NCBI RefSeq assembly: GCF_018622995.1
Contig: NZ_CP076022.1
Location: 930,001-994,000, forward strand
DNA: 64,000 nucleotides
Direction of reading: 5' to 3'
From: Arthrobacter jiangjiafuii
GTDB lineage: Bacteria > Actinomycetota > Actinomycetes > Actinomycetales > Micrococcaceae
The position numbers and the translations under genes were made by a program. This document shows, one piece after another, positions 26,141-35,993 of this stretch; the stretch's first letter is position 1, and each line of letters opens with the position of its first letter. The notes beneath the pieces are model-generated. The model was given only the letters and a program-made list of their open reading frames with translations. It ran no database searches and was not told the DNA's origin.

Positions 26141-27532
26141 ATGACTGAACTACGCACCACGAGTCGGTTGGGCCTAGGGGTCGGTTACAGCCGGGCGGCC
26201 AAAATTGCTGCGCTCGGGCTGGGCTTCGCGATGTTCGCAACCGGCTGCAGCGGGGGAGACAGCCCCGCGGAGTCCACCGGCTCAGAGTCGGCATCCACTG
26301 CGGCCGCATCGTCGGCAATCAGCTGCCCGCCCAATCAAGGCGGCAAGGGCGAAGACCCGGGACCCAAGGGTGACGCCTCGGCAGTGCCCGCGTCCACCGG
26401 CACCACTGCCACCCCGCTGAAGATCGGCTCCCTGCTTCCCACCACGGGCGCCCTGGCTTTCCTGGGCCCGCCCGAGATTGCCGGCGTCAACCTGGCCGTT
26501 GAGGAAGTCAACGCCGCCGGCGGCGTCCTGGGCCAGCCAATGGAAGTTATCCACCGCGATTCCGGTGACACCACCACGGACATCGCCACGCAGTCGGTTA
26601 CCGATCTGCTCAGCCAGGGGGTCAGCGGCATTGTCGGTGCTGCATCCTCGGGCGTTTCCAAGACCGTCATCGGTCAGATCACCGGAGCCGGCGTTATCCA
26701 GTTCTCGCCTGCGAATACCTCGCCGGACTTCACGGACTGGGATGACAACGGACTGTTCTGGCGGACCGCTCCCTCGGACGTACTCCAGGGACGCACCCTC
26801 GGCAACTACGTCATTGGCTGCGGCGCCCAGACCGTGGGCATGATTGTCCTGAATGATGCCTACGGCACCGGACTGGCGAGCAACGTCCGAAGCTCGGTTG
26901 AATCCGCAGGCGGACAGATTGTTGCCGAAGAAATGTTCAACGAGGGCGAGTCCCAGTTCAGCAGCCAGGTGGACCAGGTCGCGGCTGCCAAGCCGGACGC
27001 CATTGTGGTCATCAGCTTCGAACAGGCCAAGAGCATTGTTCCGCTGCTGACTGCAAAGGGCATCGATCCCACCCAGCTGTTCCTCGTGGACGGCAACACG
27101 TCCGACTACAGCAAGGATCTTGAAGCCGGAACACTTGAAGGGGCACAGGGAACAATCCCCGGCCCGTTCGCCTCCGACAACTTCAAGGAATCGCTGCTGG
27201 CACTGGACCCGGCCCTCAAGGACTGGGCCTACGCCGGTGAAAGCTACGACGCCGTGACCATGCTGGCGCTGGCCGCTGAGGCAGCAGGCAGCACGGATGG
27301 CAAGGCAATGGCCGCCGAACTGCAGGGTGTCTCTGCGGAGGGCGAGAAGTGCTTCGACTACGCGGGCTGCGTGACCATCCTGCGCGGCGGAGGGGACATC
27401 GACTACGACGGTTACTCCGGCCCGGTGACCTTCGATGAGAACGGTGACCCGACCGAGGCGTTCATCGGTATCTACCAGTACGACGCCGACAACAAGCCGG
27501 TTCCGAGCCGCTCCGAAGAGGGCAAGCTCTAA
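26141..27532 (+). CDS. Branched-chain amino acid-type ABC substrate-binding lipoprotein
   Basis: A 463-residue exported receptor of the Peripla_BP_6 (LivK-like) family. A long signal region ends at lipobox FATGC (Cys36). A ~65-residue Ser/Ala/Pro/Gly-rich linker follows, then PLKIGSLLPTTGALAFLGPPEIAGVNLAVEEVNAAGGVLG, the family's N-lobe, and a standard C-lobe (DAIVVISFEQAKSIVPLL). Cys pairs occur in the linker and near the C-terminus (EKCFDYAGC). ATG follows GGGAGA. It faces the livFGMH operon tail-to-tail and very likely serves it; amino acids, amides or urea are all possible ligands. Confidence 0.85.
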   Translation: MTELRTTSRLGLGVGYSRAAKIAALGLGFAMFATGCSGGDSPAESTGSESASTAAASSAISCPPNQGGKGEDPGPKGDASAVPASTGTTATPLKIGSLLPTTGALAFLGPPEIAGVNLAVEEVNAAGGVLGQPMEVIHRDSGDTTTDIATQSVTDLLSQGVSGIVGAASSGVSKTVIGQITGAGVIQFSPANTSPDFTDWDDNGLFWRTAPSDVLQGRTLGNYVIGCGAQTVGMIVLNDAYGTGLASNVRSSVESAGGQIVAEEMFNEGESQFSSQVDQVAAAKPDAIVVISFEQAKSIVPLLTAKGIDPTQLFLVDGNTSDYSKDLEAGTLEGAQGTIPGPFASDNFKESLLALDPALKDWAYAGESYDAVTMLALAAEAAGSTDGKAMAAELQGVSAEGEKCFDYAGCVTILRGGGDIDYDGYSGPVTFDENGDPTEAFIGIYQYDADNKPVPSRSEEGKL

Positions 27533-27563
27533 GGTTCCAACTGTGGCACTGCACTAAACAGCA

Positions 27564-27608
27564 CCAACGAAAGAAGCCCCCGCCGACGGCGGGGGCTTCT
27601 TTCGTTGG
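27564..27608. terminator. Bidirectional terminator between the binding protein and livF
   Basis: A perfect 21-bp stem (27564-27584 with 27588-27608, loop GAC) with a T-rich right arm and A-rich left arm. It sits between two convergent genes and should stop transcription from both sides. Confidence 0.9.
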
Positions 27609-27615
27609 GCGGTCC

Positions 27616-28358
27616 TTACGCGGTGTCTGCGAGGGTTCCCAAGTAGAGCTGGATGACCTTCGGGTCCTTCATCAGGTCCCGGCCGGTGCCCGTGTAGGCG
27701 TCTCGGCCCTGGTCCAGGACGTAGGCGCGGTCGCAGATCTGCAGGCAGCGCCGGGCGTTCTGCTCGACCATGATCACGGAGACCCCGGCCCGGTTGATCT
27801 CATGTACCCGCAGGAAGGCTTCGTCCTGCTTGACGGGGGAGAGCCCGGCAGAGGGTTCGTCCAGCAGCAGCACGGCCGGCTCCATCATCAGCGCCCGGCC
27901 CATGGCAACCATCTGCCGTTCACCGCCGGAGAGCGACCCTGCCCGCTGGGCACGCCGAGTGCGCAGTTCGGGGAAGAGGTCCGCAACGAAATCGAAGCGT
28001 TCCTTGAACCGCTTCGGTGCCTGGAACAGGCCCATCTGCAGGTTTTCCTCGATCGTCAGCGACGGGAACACGTTGTTGTTCTGCGGCACGAATCCCACGC
28101 CGCGGCTGACCAGCTTGTTCGCCTTCAACCCGGTGATGTCCTGCCCGCGGACCACGACGGTCCCCGAGTGCACTTTCACCAGCCCGAACATGGCCTTCAG
28201 CAGGGTGGACTTTCCGGCCCCGTTGGGGCCGATGATGCCGATCAGCTCCCCGCGCCGGGCTTCGATGCTGCAGCCGTTGAGGATATTGACGCCCGGGATG
28301 TAGCCGGCCACCAAATCGGTCACCTTGACGACGGACTCGCCGTCGAATGCCTCGGCAG

Positions 28359-28362
<4 letters not shown>
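27616..28362 (-). CDS. livF: Branched-chain amino acid-type ABC transporter ATPase LivF
   Basis: A 248-residue single-domain ATPase. Walker A GPNGAGKST is near residue 43, followed by the Q-loop FVPQNNNVFPSLTI, signature LSGGERQMVAMGRAL, Walker B VLLLDEPSAGLSP and switch His-region VIMVEQNARRCL. LivF type is told from LivG by its short length and the missing extra loop. The ATG overlaps the livG stop by 4 nt. It is the last gene of the livHMGF operon and ends at the shared terminator. Confidence 0.9.
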
Positions 28363-29428
<1,066 letters not shown>

Positions 29429-29432
<4 letters not shown>

Positions 29433-30409
29433 GCGAACGCCAGCTCCTTCTTGTTGCCCAGGATGCCCTGGGGCCTGAAGATCATCAGCAGCATCAGTGC
29501 CACACCAACAAGGATGTAGCGGACCTGCCCTGCCTGGGAAGTGGTAATGAAAGTGATGTAGCCGGCCTCGATGGCGCCGTACAGCAGTCCCTGGGTCACG
29601 GAAAGGATGACCCAGAAGATCATGGCGCCGATGACCGGGCCCAGCACGGTGGACATGCCGCCCAGCAGCAGTGCGGTGTAGAGGTAGAAGGTCAGCTCGG
29701 TGCCGTAGTTGGCCGGCTGCACCGCATCGCGGGGGAGGGTGAAGATGATGCCGGCCAGGGAGCCAAGCAACCCGCCGATCACCAACGCCTGCATCTTGTA
29801 GGCGTAGACGTTCTTGCCCAGGGCGCGGACGGCGTTTTCATCCTCGCGGATGCCCTTGACCACGCGCCCCCAGGGGCTGCGGATCAGCATCCACACCAGG
29901 AGGCAGGCCACGATGACCAGCGTCCAGGCAACGATGCGGACCCAGACATCACGTTCGTTCATGGCGAAGGGACCCAGATTGTAGCTGCCCGGCGGGATCG
30001 GGTTCAGGCCGTAGAAGTCCCCGGTGAAGGCCGCCAGTCCGTTGGCTGAGCCGGTCACATTGGTCATGCCGTTGGTGGTGACGATGTATCGGATGATCTC
30101 TGCCGCCGCGATGGTCACGATGGCCAGGTAGTCGGCCCGCAGGCGCAGCGTGGGGATACCCAGGATGACCGCGAAGATCGCCGACCCCGCCAGGGCGATC
30201 AGCAGGGCAACCGGAAGAGGGGCGTTGAAGGAGAGAATCGGAATGGCGAAGCCGTAGGCGCCTACGGCCATGAAGCCGGCCTGGCCGAAGTTCAGCAGTC
30301 CGGTATAGCCGAAATGCACCGCCAGTCCCAGGGCTGCGAGTGCATAGGCAGCAGTGGTGGGGCTGATGATCTCGTTGAGTGCGCCGAGAAGAATATTAAC
30401 GAAGTCCAT
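29429..30409 (-). CDS. livM: Branched-chain amino acid-type ABC transporter permease LivM
   Basis: A 326-residue membrane protein with about nine or ten helices. The family core is clear: GLLNFGQAGFMAVGAYGFAI, IPTLRLRADYLAIVTIAAAEIIR, and SPWGRVVKGIREDENAVRALGKNVYAYK. It forms the heterodimeric channel with LivH. It lies 13 nt after livH and overlaps livG by 4 nt. Confidence 0.92.
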
Positions 30410-30422
30410 CTGAGCTAAGCCC

Positions 30423-31778
30423 CTAACCTATGCGCTCGCGCCGGCCCAGGATTCCCTGCGGCCGAACGAGGAGGACAAGAATCATGATGACCAGTGCGCC
30501 TACGTATTTCAGGTCAGCCTCCAGCCAGATTGTGGAGATTTCCACGAAAAGACCCACCAGTACGGAGCCGATCAGCGCTCCGTATACGGTGCCGAGGCCG
30601 CCGAGCGTGACGCCGGCGAAGATCAGCAGCAGGATCTGCTGGCCCATGTTGAAGGACACACCGGGCCGGTAGTAGGCCCAAAGAATGCCGCCCATGGCAG
30701 CCAGCGCTCCGCCGAGAACCCAGACGATCCGGATGACCCGGTCCACATCGATGCCGGAGGCGGCAGCCAGGGCGGGATTGTCCGAAACCGCGCGGGTGGC
30801 CTTTCCGATCCGGGTCCGCAGCAGGAGGATTGCCACGAGCAGGATGACCGCCAGGCTGACGAACAGGGAAATCAGGGTGTTCCGCGGAATGGAAACCGGG
30901 CCCAGTTCCAGCAACGGGCTCTGGCCACCCGGGAGCTGCTGGGTGCCGCCGCCGAAGAAGAACAGGATGATGTAGCGCACGGCAACTGCCAGGCCGATGC
31001 TGACAATCATCATGGGTACCAATCCGGTGCCGCGGCGCCGCAGCGGTTTCCACAGCCCGGCGTCCTGGATGTAGCCGAAGGCACCACCGCCGATTACTGC
31101 CAGCGGCAGGGCAATCCAGGCCGACAGGCCCATCGCCGCGAATCCGAAGGCGAGGACGGCGCCAAGGGTGACCATCTCGCCGTGGGCAAAGTTGGTGAGT
31201 CCGGTGGTGCCGAAGATCAGGGAGAGCCCGACGGCGCTCAGCGCGAGGAGGAGTCCAAAGCTCAGGCCGGCGATCACGCGTTCGGTCAGTACCGAGGCGA
31301 AACTCTCCTGCTGAAGGACAATGCCTTCGCCGAGCAGGAACAGTGTGGTGATGTTCGAGGTGTTGGCGAAGGTGACCGCGCGGGGGTTTTCCTGGCCCTC
31401 GGCCAGCGCCACGCCGTCCGGCAGCGTGGACTCGTCCAGCTCGACCTCATAGGCCCCCTGCTCGGGAACCCCGATCGACCATGACCCGGTGGGACCGGTG
31501 ACGACTTCGCCTTCATAGCCGTTGCCGCTGGCGGTGATCCTGACCCCTTCCACCGGCACGCCGGCATTGCGGACAACACCGCTGATCCGGTCGCTGAATT
31601 CCGCACCGTCCGTGGCGTCGTCCGAGGCAGGCGAAGACGTGCTGCCCGACGGCGGAGCCGTAGGCGTTGTTGTTGTTGTTGCGTGAGCGGCAGGGGCCGC
31701 AAAGAGCAGGGCAGCAAACATCGCTGCCACCGCTGCCAGCATCCCCAGGTACCTGGTCAGCGCCGATGTTCTTAGCAA
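30423..31778 (-). CDS. livH: LivH-type permease with N-terminal extracytoplasmic domain
   Basis: A 451-residue protein in two parts. A signal-like helix (GMLAAVAAMFAALLFAAPAAHA) is followed by a Thr/Ser/Pro linker and a ~90-residue beta-rich domain (ISGVVRNAGVPVEGVRITASG, GPTGSWSIGVPEQGAYEVEL), which looks like a carboxypeptidase-regulatory-like fold. The second part is a full LivH permease (RVIAGLSFGLLLALSAVGLSLIFGTTGLTNFAHGEMV ...). Plain LivH proteins are about 290-300 residues. I chose TTG at 31778, preceded by TGGAGG 10 nt upstream; the frame is open to a GTG at 31856 that lies inside a CRP-like site. First gene of livHMGF. Confidence 0.85.
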   Translation of the reverse strand: MLRTSALTRYLGMLAAVAAMFAALLFAAPAAHATTTTTPTAPPSGSTSSPASDDATDGAEFSDRISGVVRNAGVPVEGVRITASGNGYEGEVVTGPTGSWSIGVPEQGAYEVELDESTLPDGVALAEGQENPRAVTFANTSNITTLFLLGEGIVLQQESFASVLTERVIAGLSFGLLLALSAVGLSLIFGTTGLTNFAHGEMVTLGAVLAFGFAAMGLSAWIALPLAVIGGGAFGYIQDAGLWKPLRRRGTGLVPMMIVSIGLAVAVRYIILFFFGGGTQQLPGGQSPLLELGPVSIPRNTLISLFVSLAVILLVAILLLRTRIGKATRAVSDNPALAAASGIDVDRVIRIVWVLGGALAAMGGILWAYYRPGVSFNMGQQILLLIFAGVTLGGLGTVYGALIGSVLVGLFVEISTIWLEADLKYVGALVIMILVLLVRPQGILGRRERIG

Positions 31779-32095
31779 GTTCGAAAAACCTCCACGCCAA
31801 GGCCGGATGCACCGAGAATTCGGCACTAAGGCGAATACGAGTGTGACGTCTGTCACCGATTGTGGATCATGTTACCTAGTGAATGTTTCAGCCAATGACG
31901 TTTTCGAGGGCACGCATGTCGCGATCAGGTAACGACTTCAGTCCTCCGGGGCAGGCGCAAGTGTCGACGGCACCAATCGGACCTCCTTTGCCAAACCGTT
32001 ATGCTCCCGCCGAGAGGGGCGGGAATCTCCCGTACCTGCCACCCGTTGACATTGGTAGGCTCTAGGTAAACAGCCCCCCAGATGGAGGACATTTC
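31779..32095. other. Divergent intergenic region between livH and the BI-1 family gene
   Basis: 317 bp without a credible gene. It holds the livH ribosome-binding site, a CRP-like site at 31842-31857 and TTGACA at 32046-32051, a possible -35 for the rightward gene with only poorly spaced -10 candidates (TAGGCT, TAGGTA). A small hairpin (CCCGCC...GGCGGG) lies around 32008-32022. Confidence 0.5.
31842..31857. promoter_or_regulatory. CRP/GlxR-like operator upstream of livH
   Basis: TGTGACGTCTGTCACC fits TGTGA-N6-TCACA with one mismatch and lies 64-79 nt upstream of the chosen livH start. It pairs with the similar site in front of the cognate binding-protein gene. I could not identify the livH -10 box with confidence. 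Confidence 0.45.
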
Positions 32096-32941
32096 ATGGC
32101 ACTTGGCGGTAATCCGGTATTCAACGGAAAGAACTTCAACTCCCAGGTTCGCGGCGGCAGGATGAACCAAGGGTCCCTGGCAACGCAGAACGCACCGATG
32201 ACTCCCCAGCAGTTGCAGGAGCTGTACACGGCGCCGTCCGCCGGCCCGGCGCAGACCGGCCGGATGACCTACGACGACGTCATCATGAAGACGCTCGCCT
32301 GCCTGGCGGTTGTACTGGTCGGTGCGGCAGTGCCGATGCTGCTGGTACCCGGCCTGGCCATGCCGCTGATGATCATCGGCGCCCTGGGTGGCTTTGTCCT
32401 CGGCCTGGTGAACTCCTTTAAGCGCGAGCCCGTTCCCGCCCTCATCCTGGCGTATGCCGGACTTGAAGGACTCTTCCTCGGCGGCCTGACCCTGGTGCTG
32501 GACAACCTGTACCCGGGAATCGGCCTCCAGGCCGTGCTGGGCACGCTGTCCGTCTTCGCCGTGACCCTGGTCCTGTTCCGCAGCGGCAAGGTCCGCGCAA
32601 CCCCCAAGGCCATGCGCTTCTTCATGATCGCGCTGATCGGCTACGCAGTCTTCTCCCTGGTCAACATGGGCCTGATGATCTTCGGCGCAACCGACAGCAT
32701 GTTCGGCGTCCGCGATTCCGTGGAGATCATGGGAATTCCGCTGGGCGTCCTGATTGGCATCTTCGCCGTCGGCCTGGCCGCGTTCTCCCTGATTGTGGAC
32801 TTCACCTCCGTGGAGCAGGGTGTGAAGGCGGGCGCTCCGCAGCGCTACTCCTGGACAGCTGCCTTCGGCCTGACCGTCACGCTGGTCTGGCTCTACGTGG
32901 AGATCCTGCGCATCCTCGCAATCCTCCGCGGCAACGACTAA
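32096..32941 (+). CDS. Bax inhibitor-1 / YccA family membrane protein
   Basis: A 281-residue protein of the BI-1 (UPF0005) family. A ~60-residue polar N-terminus with Gln/Asn-rich segments precedes seven hydrophobic helices, starting MTYDDVIMKTLACLAVVLVGAAVP. The late EGLFLGG and an Asp-containing C-terminal helix (AFSLIVDFTSVEQGV) match the calcium-leak channel family. The cellular role in actinobacteria is not established. ATG follows ATGGAGGAC. Confidence 0.85.
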   Translation: MALGGNPVFNGKNFNSQVRGGRMNQGSLATQNAPMTPQQLQELYTAPSAGPAQTGRMTYDDVIMKTLACLAVVLVGAAVPMLLVPGLAMPLMIIGALGGFVLGLVNSFKREPVPALILAYAGLEGLFLGGLTLVLDNLYPGIGLQAVLGTLSVFAVTLVLFRSGKVRATPKAMRFFMIALIGYAVFSLVNMGLMIFGATDSMFGVRDSVEIMGIPLGVLIGIFAVGLAAFSLIVDFTSVEQGVKAGAPQRYSWTAAFGLTVTLVWLYVEILRILAILRGND

Positions 32942-32970
32942 CAACCGGTATCCGGTTCCCCCGGATGCCG

Positions 32971-33012
32971 CAAAGAGGCCAGCAGGCAACCAGCCTGCCG
33001 GCCTCTTTGTGC
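32971..33012 (+). terminator. Terminator after the BI-1 family gene
   Basis: A 17-bp stem with one mismatch (32971-32987 with 32993-33009, loop AACCA), right arm ending in CTCTTTG. Confidence 0.7.
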
Positions 33013-33103
33013 GTTAAGGGTCATCCACTCTGTGCATGCCGTGAAGCGGACCGTAGTATCCGGTGAGGCCGGAGCTTTTGGGTGCGGCGACAGGGGGATA
33101 AGC

Positions 33104-33712
33104 ATGGTGGAATCAACTCAGACCGAGCTGTCTCCGGCCCGGCTCCAAGTGCTGCTGCTGGCGCATCCCGACCTCGACGGCTTCCTTCAGGCACTTGCCG
33201 CCTATCTCTCGGAACACCTTGCCCCGGTACTGGGCAGCTCTGCCCCGGCCGGCTGTTCGCTGCGGATCGTGCGTCCGCGCCGGCAGCCCGTGCAGGTTGG
33301 AGACGGCCACGTCCACCAGATGCCGGACATGGCAGCCGCCTCCGTTCCGGTGCCGGGCGTGGAACCAGCCATCGCCGTCCTCTCCTGTTTCCGGTCCCGG
33401 CCCGGACCCCTCGGGGCCGAGGACGTCAGGGCCGTTGAGCTGGCCGCGGCCGGGATTGCCCCCGCACTGGCCCTGGCGCTGCGGCTGGACGGGCAGGCGC
33501 ACCGGGCGAACAACCTGCAGGCCGCCATGGAATCGCGGACTGTCGTGGATCTGGCCGCCGGCATCATCATGGGACAGAACAACTGCAGCCAGGACCGGGC
33601 AGTGGAGATCCTCCGCAGCGTCTCCAACAGCCGCAACGTCAAGATCCGCGACGTTGCCGCAGGCGTGGTGGCGGTGGTGACTGACCGCGTGAGCACACAC
33701 TTTGAGGAGTGA
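33104..33712 (+). CDS. ANTAR domain response regulator-like protein with GAF-like sensor
   Basis: A 202-residue protein. The C-terminal ~55 residues (AMESRTVVDLAAGIIMGQNNCSQDRAVEILRSVSNSRNVKIRDVAAGVV) are an ANTAR RNA-binding antiterminator domain. Residues ~20-140 look like a degenerate GAF domain (LDGFLQALAAYLSEHLAPVLG ... ALALALRLD). Such proteins bind paired hairpins in mRNA leaders to stop termination; the signal sensed is unknown. ATG at 33104 follows CAGGGGGA. No obvious dual-hairpin ANTAR target is visible next to it. The frame open upstream to 33032 lacks a start signal. Confidence 0.8.
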   Translation: MVESTQTELSPARLQVLLLAHPDLDGFLQALAAYLSEHLAPVLGSSAPAGCSLRIVRPRRQPVQVGDGHVHQMPDMAAASVPVPGVEPAIAVLSCFRSRPGPLGAEDVRAVELAAAGIAPALALALRLDGQAHRANNLQAAMESRTVVDLAAGIIMGQNNCSQDRAVEILRSVSNSRNVKIRDVAAGVVAVVTDRVSTHFEE

Positions 33713-33745
33713 CGCAGCTCGAAGGAGCCGCTGTAGGCTGGAGAA

Positions 33746-34696
33746 ATGAGCGCACCCGGCTATGCCACGGCTGCTGTCCCCGCCACCGGCACCCAATACC
33801 AGCTTGTCCGTGACACGCCCACCGGGCGGGCGGAAGCGAAAATCGCCGCCCTCGCCGGCGCGCTGCGCAGCTATTCCGTGGACGGGACGGAGTACGTGGA
33901 AACCTACGCCGACAGCTCGCTGCCGCCGTCCGCCTGCGGAATCCTCCTGGCTCCCTGGCCGAACCGGGTGGCCGGCGGCCAGTGGACGCTTGATGGCCGC
34001 ACCCAGCAGCTGGACATTACCGAACCATCGCTGGGCAACGCCAGCCACGGGCTGCTGCGCAACACCGGCTACACCCCGGCCGGAACCCCCACGGCGGGCA
34101 GCCTCACCCTGCAGGCCGAGATATTTCCCCAGCACGGATACCCCTTCCACCTCGTTCACGCGGCCACCTACAGCCTGGACGACGACGGCGGCCTCCGCGT
34201 GCGCCAGCACCTGACCAATGTGGGCGGGGCCCGGGCGCCGTTTGCGCTGGGGTCCCATCCCTTCCTGCGCGTCGGATCCGTCCCGGTCGAAGACCTGACG
34301 CTGACAGTGCCTGGACGCACCCGCCTGACCGTTGACGAACAGCTGATTCCCACCGGACAGGAGAGCGTCTCCGGAGCCGGCGACTTCCGCAGGGGCCGCC
34401 GGATCGGTGACCTGCTGTTGAATACCGCCTATACGGACCTCGAACCGGAGGACGGCGAATACCGGCACCGCCTGCAGGCACCGGACGGATCCGGCGTGAT
34501 GCTCTGGAGCACGCCGGAGTTTGGCTATGTCCACGTATTTGTCACCGAAGCGTTCCCTGGACGCACCCGCGCGGTGGCGCTTGAGCCGATGACCGCTCCC
34601 GCCAACGCCCTTAACTCGGGGGAGGGGCTGCGCTGGCTCGAGCCGGATCAGTCCTTTGCCGCGGAATGGGGAATCCGCCCGGAACCGGCCCCCTGA
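33746..34696 (+). CDS. Aldose 1-epimerase family protein
   Basis: A 316-residue beta-sandwich enzyme (galactose mutarotase-like). Family features include SACGILLAPWPNRVAGGQW, GNASHGLLRNTGY with a catalytic His, ALGSHPFLRVG with the second His, and FPGRTRAVALEPMTAPANALNSGEGL carrying the catalytic Glu. It interconverts alpha and beta anomers of aldoses. TAGGCT (33734-33739) lies 6 nt before the ATG, so the mRNA is probably leaderless. Confidence 0.87.
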   Translation: MSAPGYATAAVPATGTQYQLVRDTPTGRAEAKIAALAGALRSYSVDGTEYVETYADSSLPPSACGILLAPWPNRVAGGQWTLDGRTQQLDITEPSLGNASHGLLRNTGYTPAGTPTAGSLTLQAEIFPQHGYPFHLVHAATYSLDDDGGLRVRQHLTNVGGARAPFALGSHPFLRVGSVPVEDLTLTVPGRTRLTVDEQLIPTGQESVSGAGDFRRGRRIGDLLLNTAYTDLEPEDGEYRHRLQAPDGSGVMLWSTPEFGYVHVFVTEAFPGRTRAVALEPMTAPANALNSGEGLRWLEPDQSFAAEWGIRPEPAP

Positions 34697-34742
34697 CGCA
34701 GCCGCGTAAAGGCTGCGTAAAGGTGGGAGCTACACCGAACCG

Positions 34743-35993
34743 ATGTGGAAAGATGAGCCCATGAGACCTCACGCACGCAGTGTAGCCGCGCCCAAAGCGG
34801 TGCAGGCGGCGGCTGTCCGCTCCACGACCCGGGGCACCGACGACGTACCTTTTGCCCTGCGTGTCAGCGCTGCCTGGGCCTGGCGCCTCGGTGTCGTGCT
34901 GGTGGTCGCAGCAGGATTGGTCTGGATTCTGCGGAATTTCTCGCTGCTGATCATTCCCTTGATGATCGCCGGGCTGCTCGCGGGGCTGCTCTCGCCGGTC
35001 ACCGGCTGGCTGCGGCGGAACAAGGTTCCCGGCGGGCTGGCCGTGGCCGTCACGATTGTCGCGTTCCTCGGACTCATCGCCGCTGCCCTGACCCTGGTCG
35101 GCCGGCAGCTGGCTCTGGGCTTCCGGGACCTGTGGGATGAAACCCGTTCCGGCGTCGAACAGATCCAGGGCTGGCTGGCATCGGGCCCGCTGCAGATCAC
35201 CAACACCCAGATGGACTCACTGCTGCAGGAAGCCTCGAACACCCTCCAGCAGAACTCCGCCAACATCCTTTCCGGTGCACTCTCGGTCGGGACCGGCGCC
35301 GGCCACTTTGCCGCCGGGGTCCTGCTGACCCTCTTCGCCCTGGTGTTCTTCCTGCTGGACGGCCGCCGCATCTGGCGCTTCGTGGCTGGCCTCCTGCCGC
35401 GCCGCGCCCGTTCAGGCGGATATGGTGCCGGAATCCACGGCTGGGAATCCATGGTCAACTATGTCCGGGTCCAGCTGCTGGTCGCCTTTATCGACGCCGT
35501 GGGCATCGGCGCGGGCGCTGCCATCATCGGCGTCCCGCTCGCCCTGCCACTGTCCGTCCTGGTGTTCCTGGGATCCTTCGTGCCGCTGATCGGCGCCTTC
35601 CTCACCGGTTTTGTTGCCGTCCTGCTGGCCCTCGTGGCAAACGGATGGGTCAACGCACTGATCATGCTCGGCATTGTCCTGCTGGTCCAGCAACTGGAAT
35701 CGCACATCCTCCAGCCACTGATCATGGGCCGGGCCGTGGCGCTGCATCCGCTGGCCGTGATCCTGGCCGTTACCGGCGGAACCCTTGCCGCCGGGATCCC
35801 CGGAGCACTGTTCTCCGTCCCGCTGCTGGCCATCCTGAACACCACGGTCCGCTACATTGCCGGCCGCGGCTGGGAGCGCGACGACGCGCTGGCGCGGGAC
35901 CCTGTTTTTGCGGCAGTAGGCGCACCGGCGCCGCCACCCGAAGAGAACGATGACGCGTTGGATGACAACGCAGAAGACGAGAAACCACAGTGA
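34743..35993 (+). CDS. AI-2E family transporter
   Basis: A 416-residue membrane protein of the AI-2E/PerM family. After a ~45-residue basic N-terminus there are about seven or eight hydrophobic helices, with the family pattern of two N-terminal helices, an extracytoplasmic amphipathic region (VEQIQGWLASGPLQITNTQMDSLLQEA) and the later LVQQLESHILQPLIMGRAVALHPLAVI. Proteins of this family export small molecules or act as Na+/H+ antiporters. The start could be ATG at 34743 (6 nt after TACACC) or ATG at 34761. The acidic tail overlaps ilvA by 4 nt. Confidence 0.85.
   Translation: MWKDEPMRPHARSVAAPKAVQAAAVRSTTRGTDDVPFALRVSAAWAWRLGVVLVVAAGLVWILRNFSLLIIPLMIAGLLAGLLSPVTGWLRRNKVPGGLAVAVTIVAFLGLIAAALTLVGRQLALGFRDLWDETRSGVEQIQGWLASGPLQITNTQMDSLLQEASNTLQQNSANILSGALSVGTGAGHFAAGVLLTLFALVFFLLDGRRIWRFVAGLLPRRARSGGYGAGIHGWESMVNYVRVQLLVAFIDAVGIGAGAAIIGVPLALPLSVLVFLGSFVPLIGAFLTGFVAVLLALVANGWVNALIMLGIVLLVQQLESHILQPLIMGRAVALHPLAVILAVTGGTLAAGIPGALFSVPLLAILNTTVRYIAGRGWERDDALARDPVFAAVGAPAPPPEENDDALDDNAEDEKPQ

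Noticed and set aside
31660-31690. GTTGTTGTTGTTGTT tract as a microsatellite of interest
   Set aside because: It simply encodes the Thr run in the LivH linker; phase variation is conceivable but nothing else supports it.
31779-31856. Longer livH start at GTG 31856
   Set aside because: No Shine-Dalgarno, it begins inside a CRP-like site, and TTG 31778 has TGGAGG and leaves a normal signal peptide.
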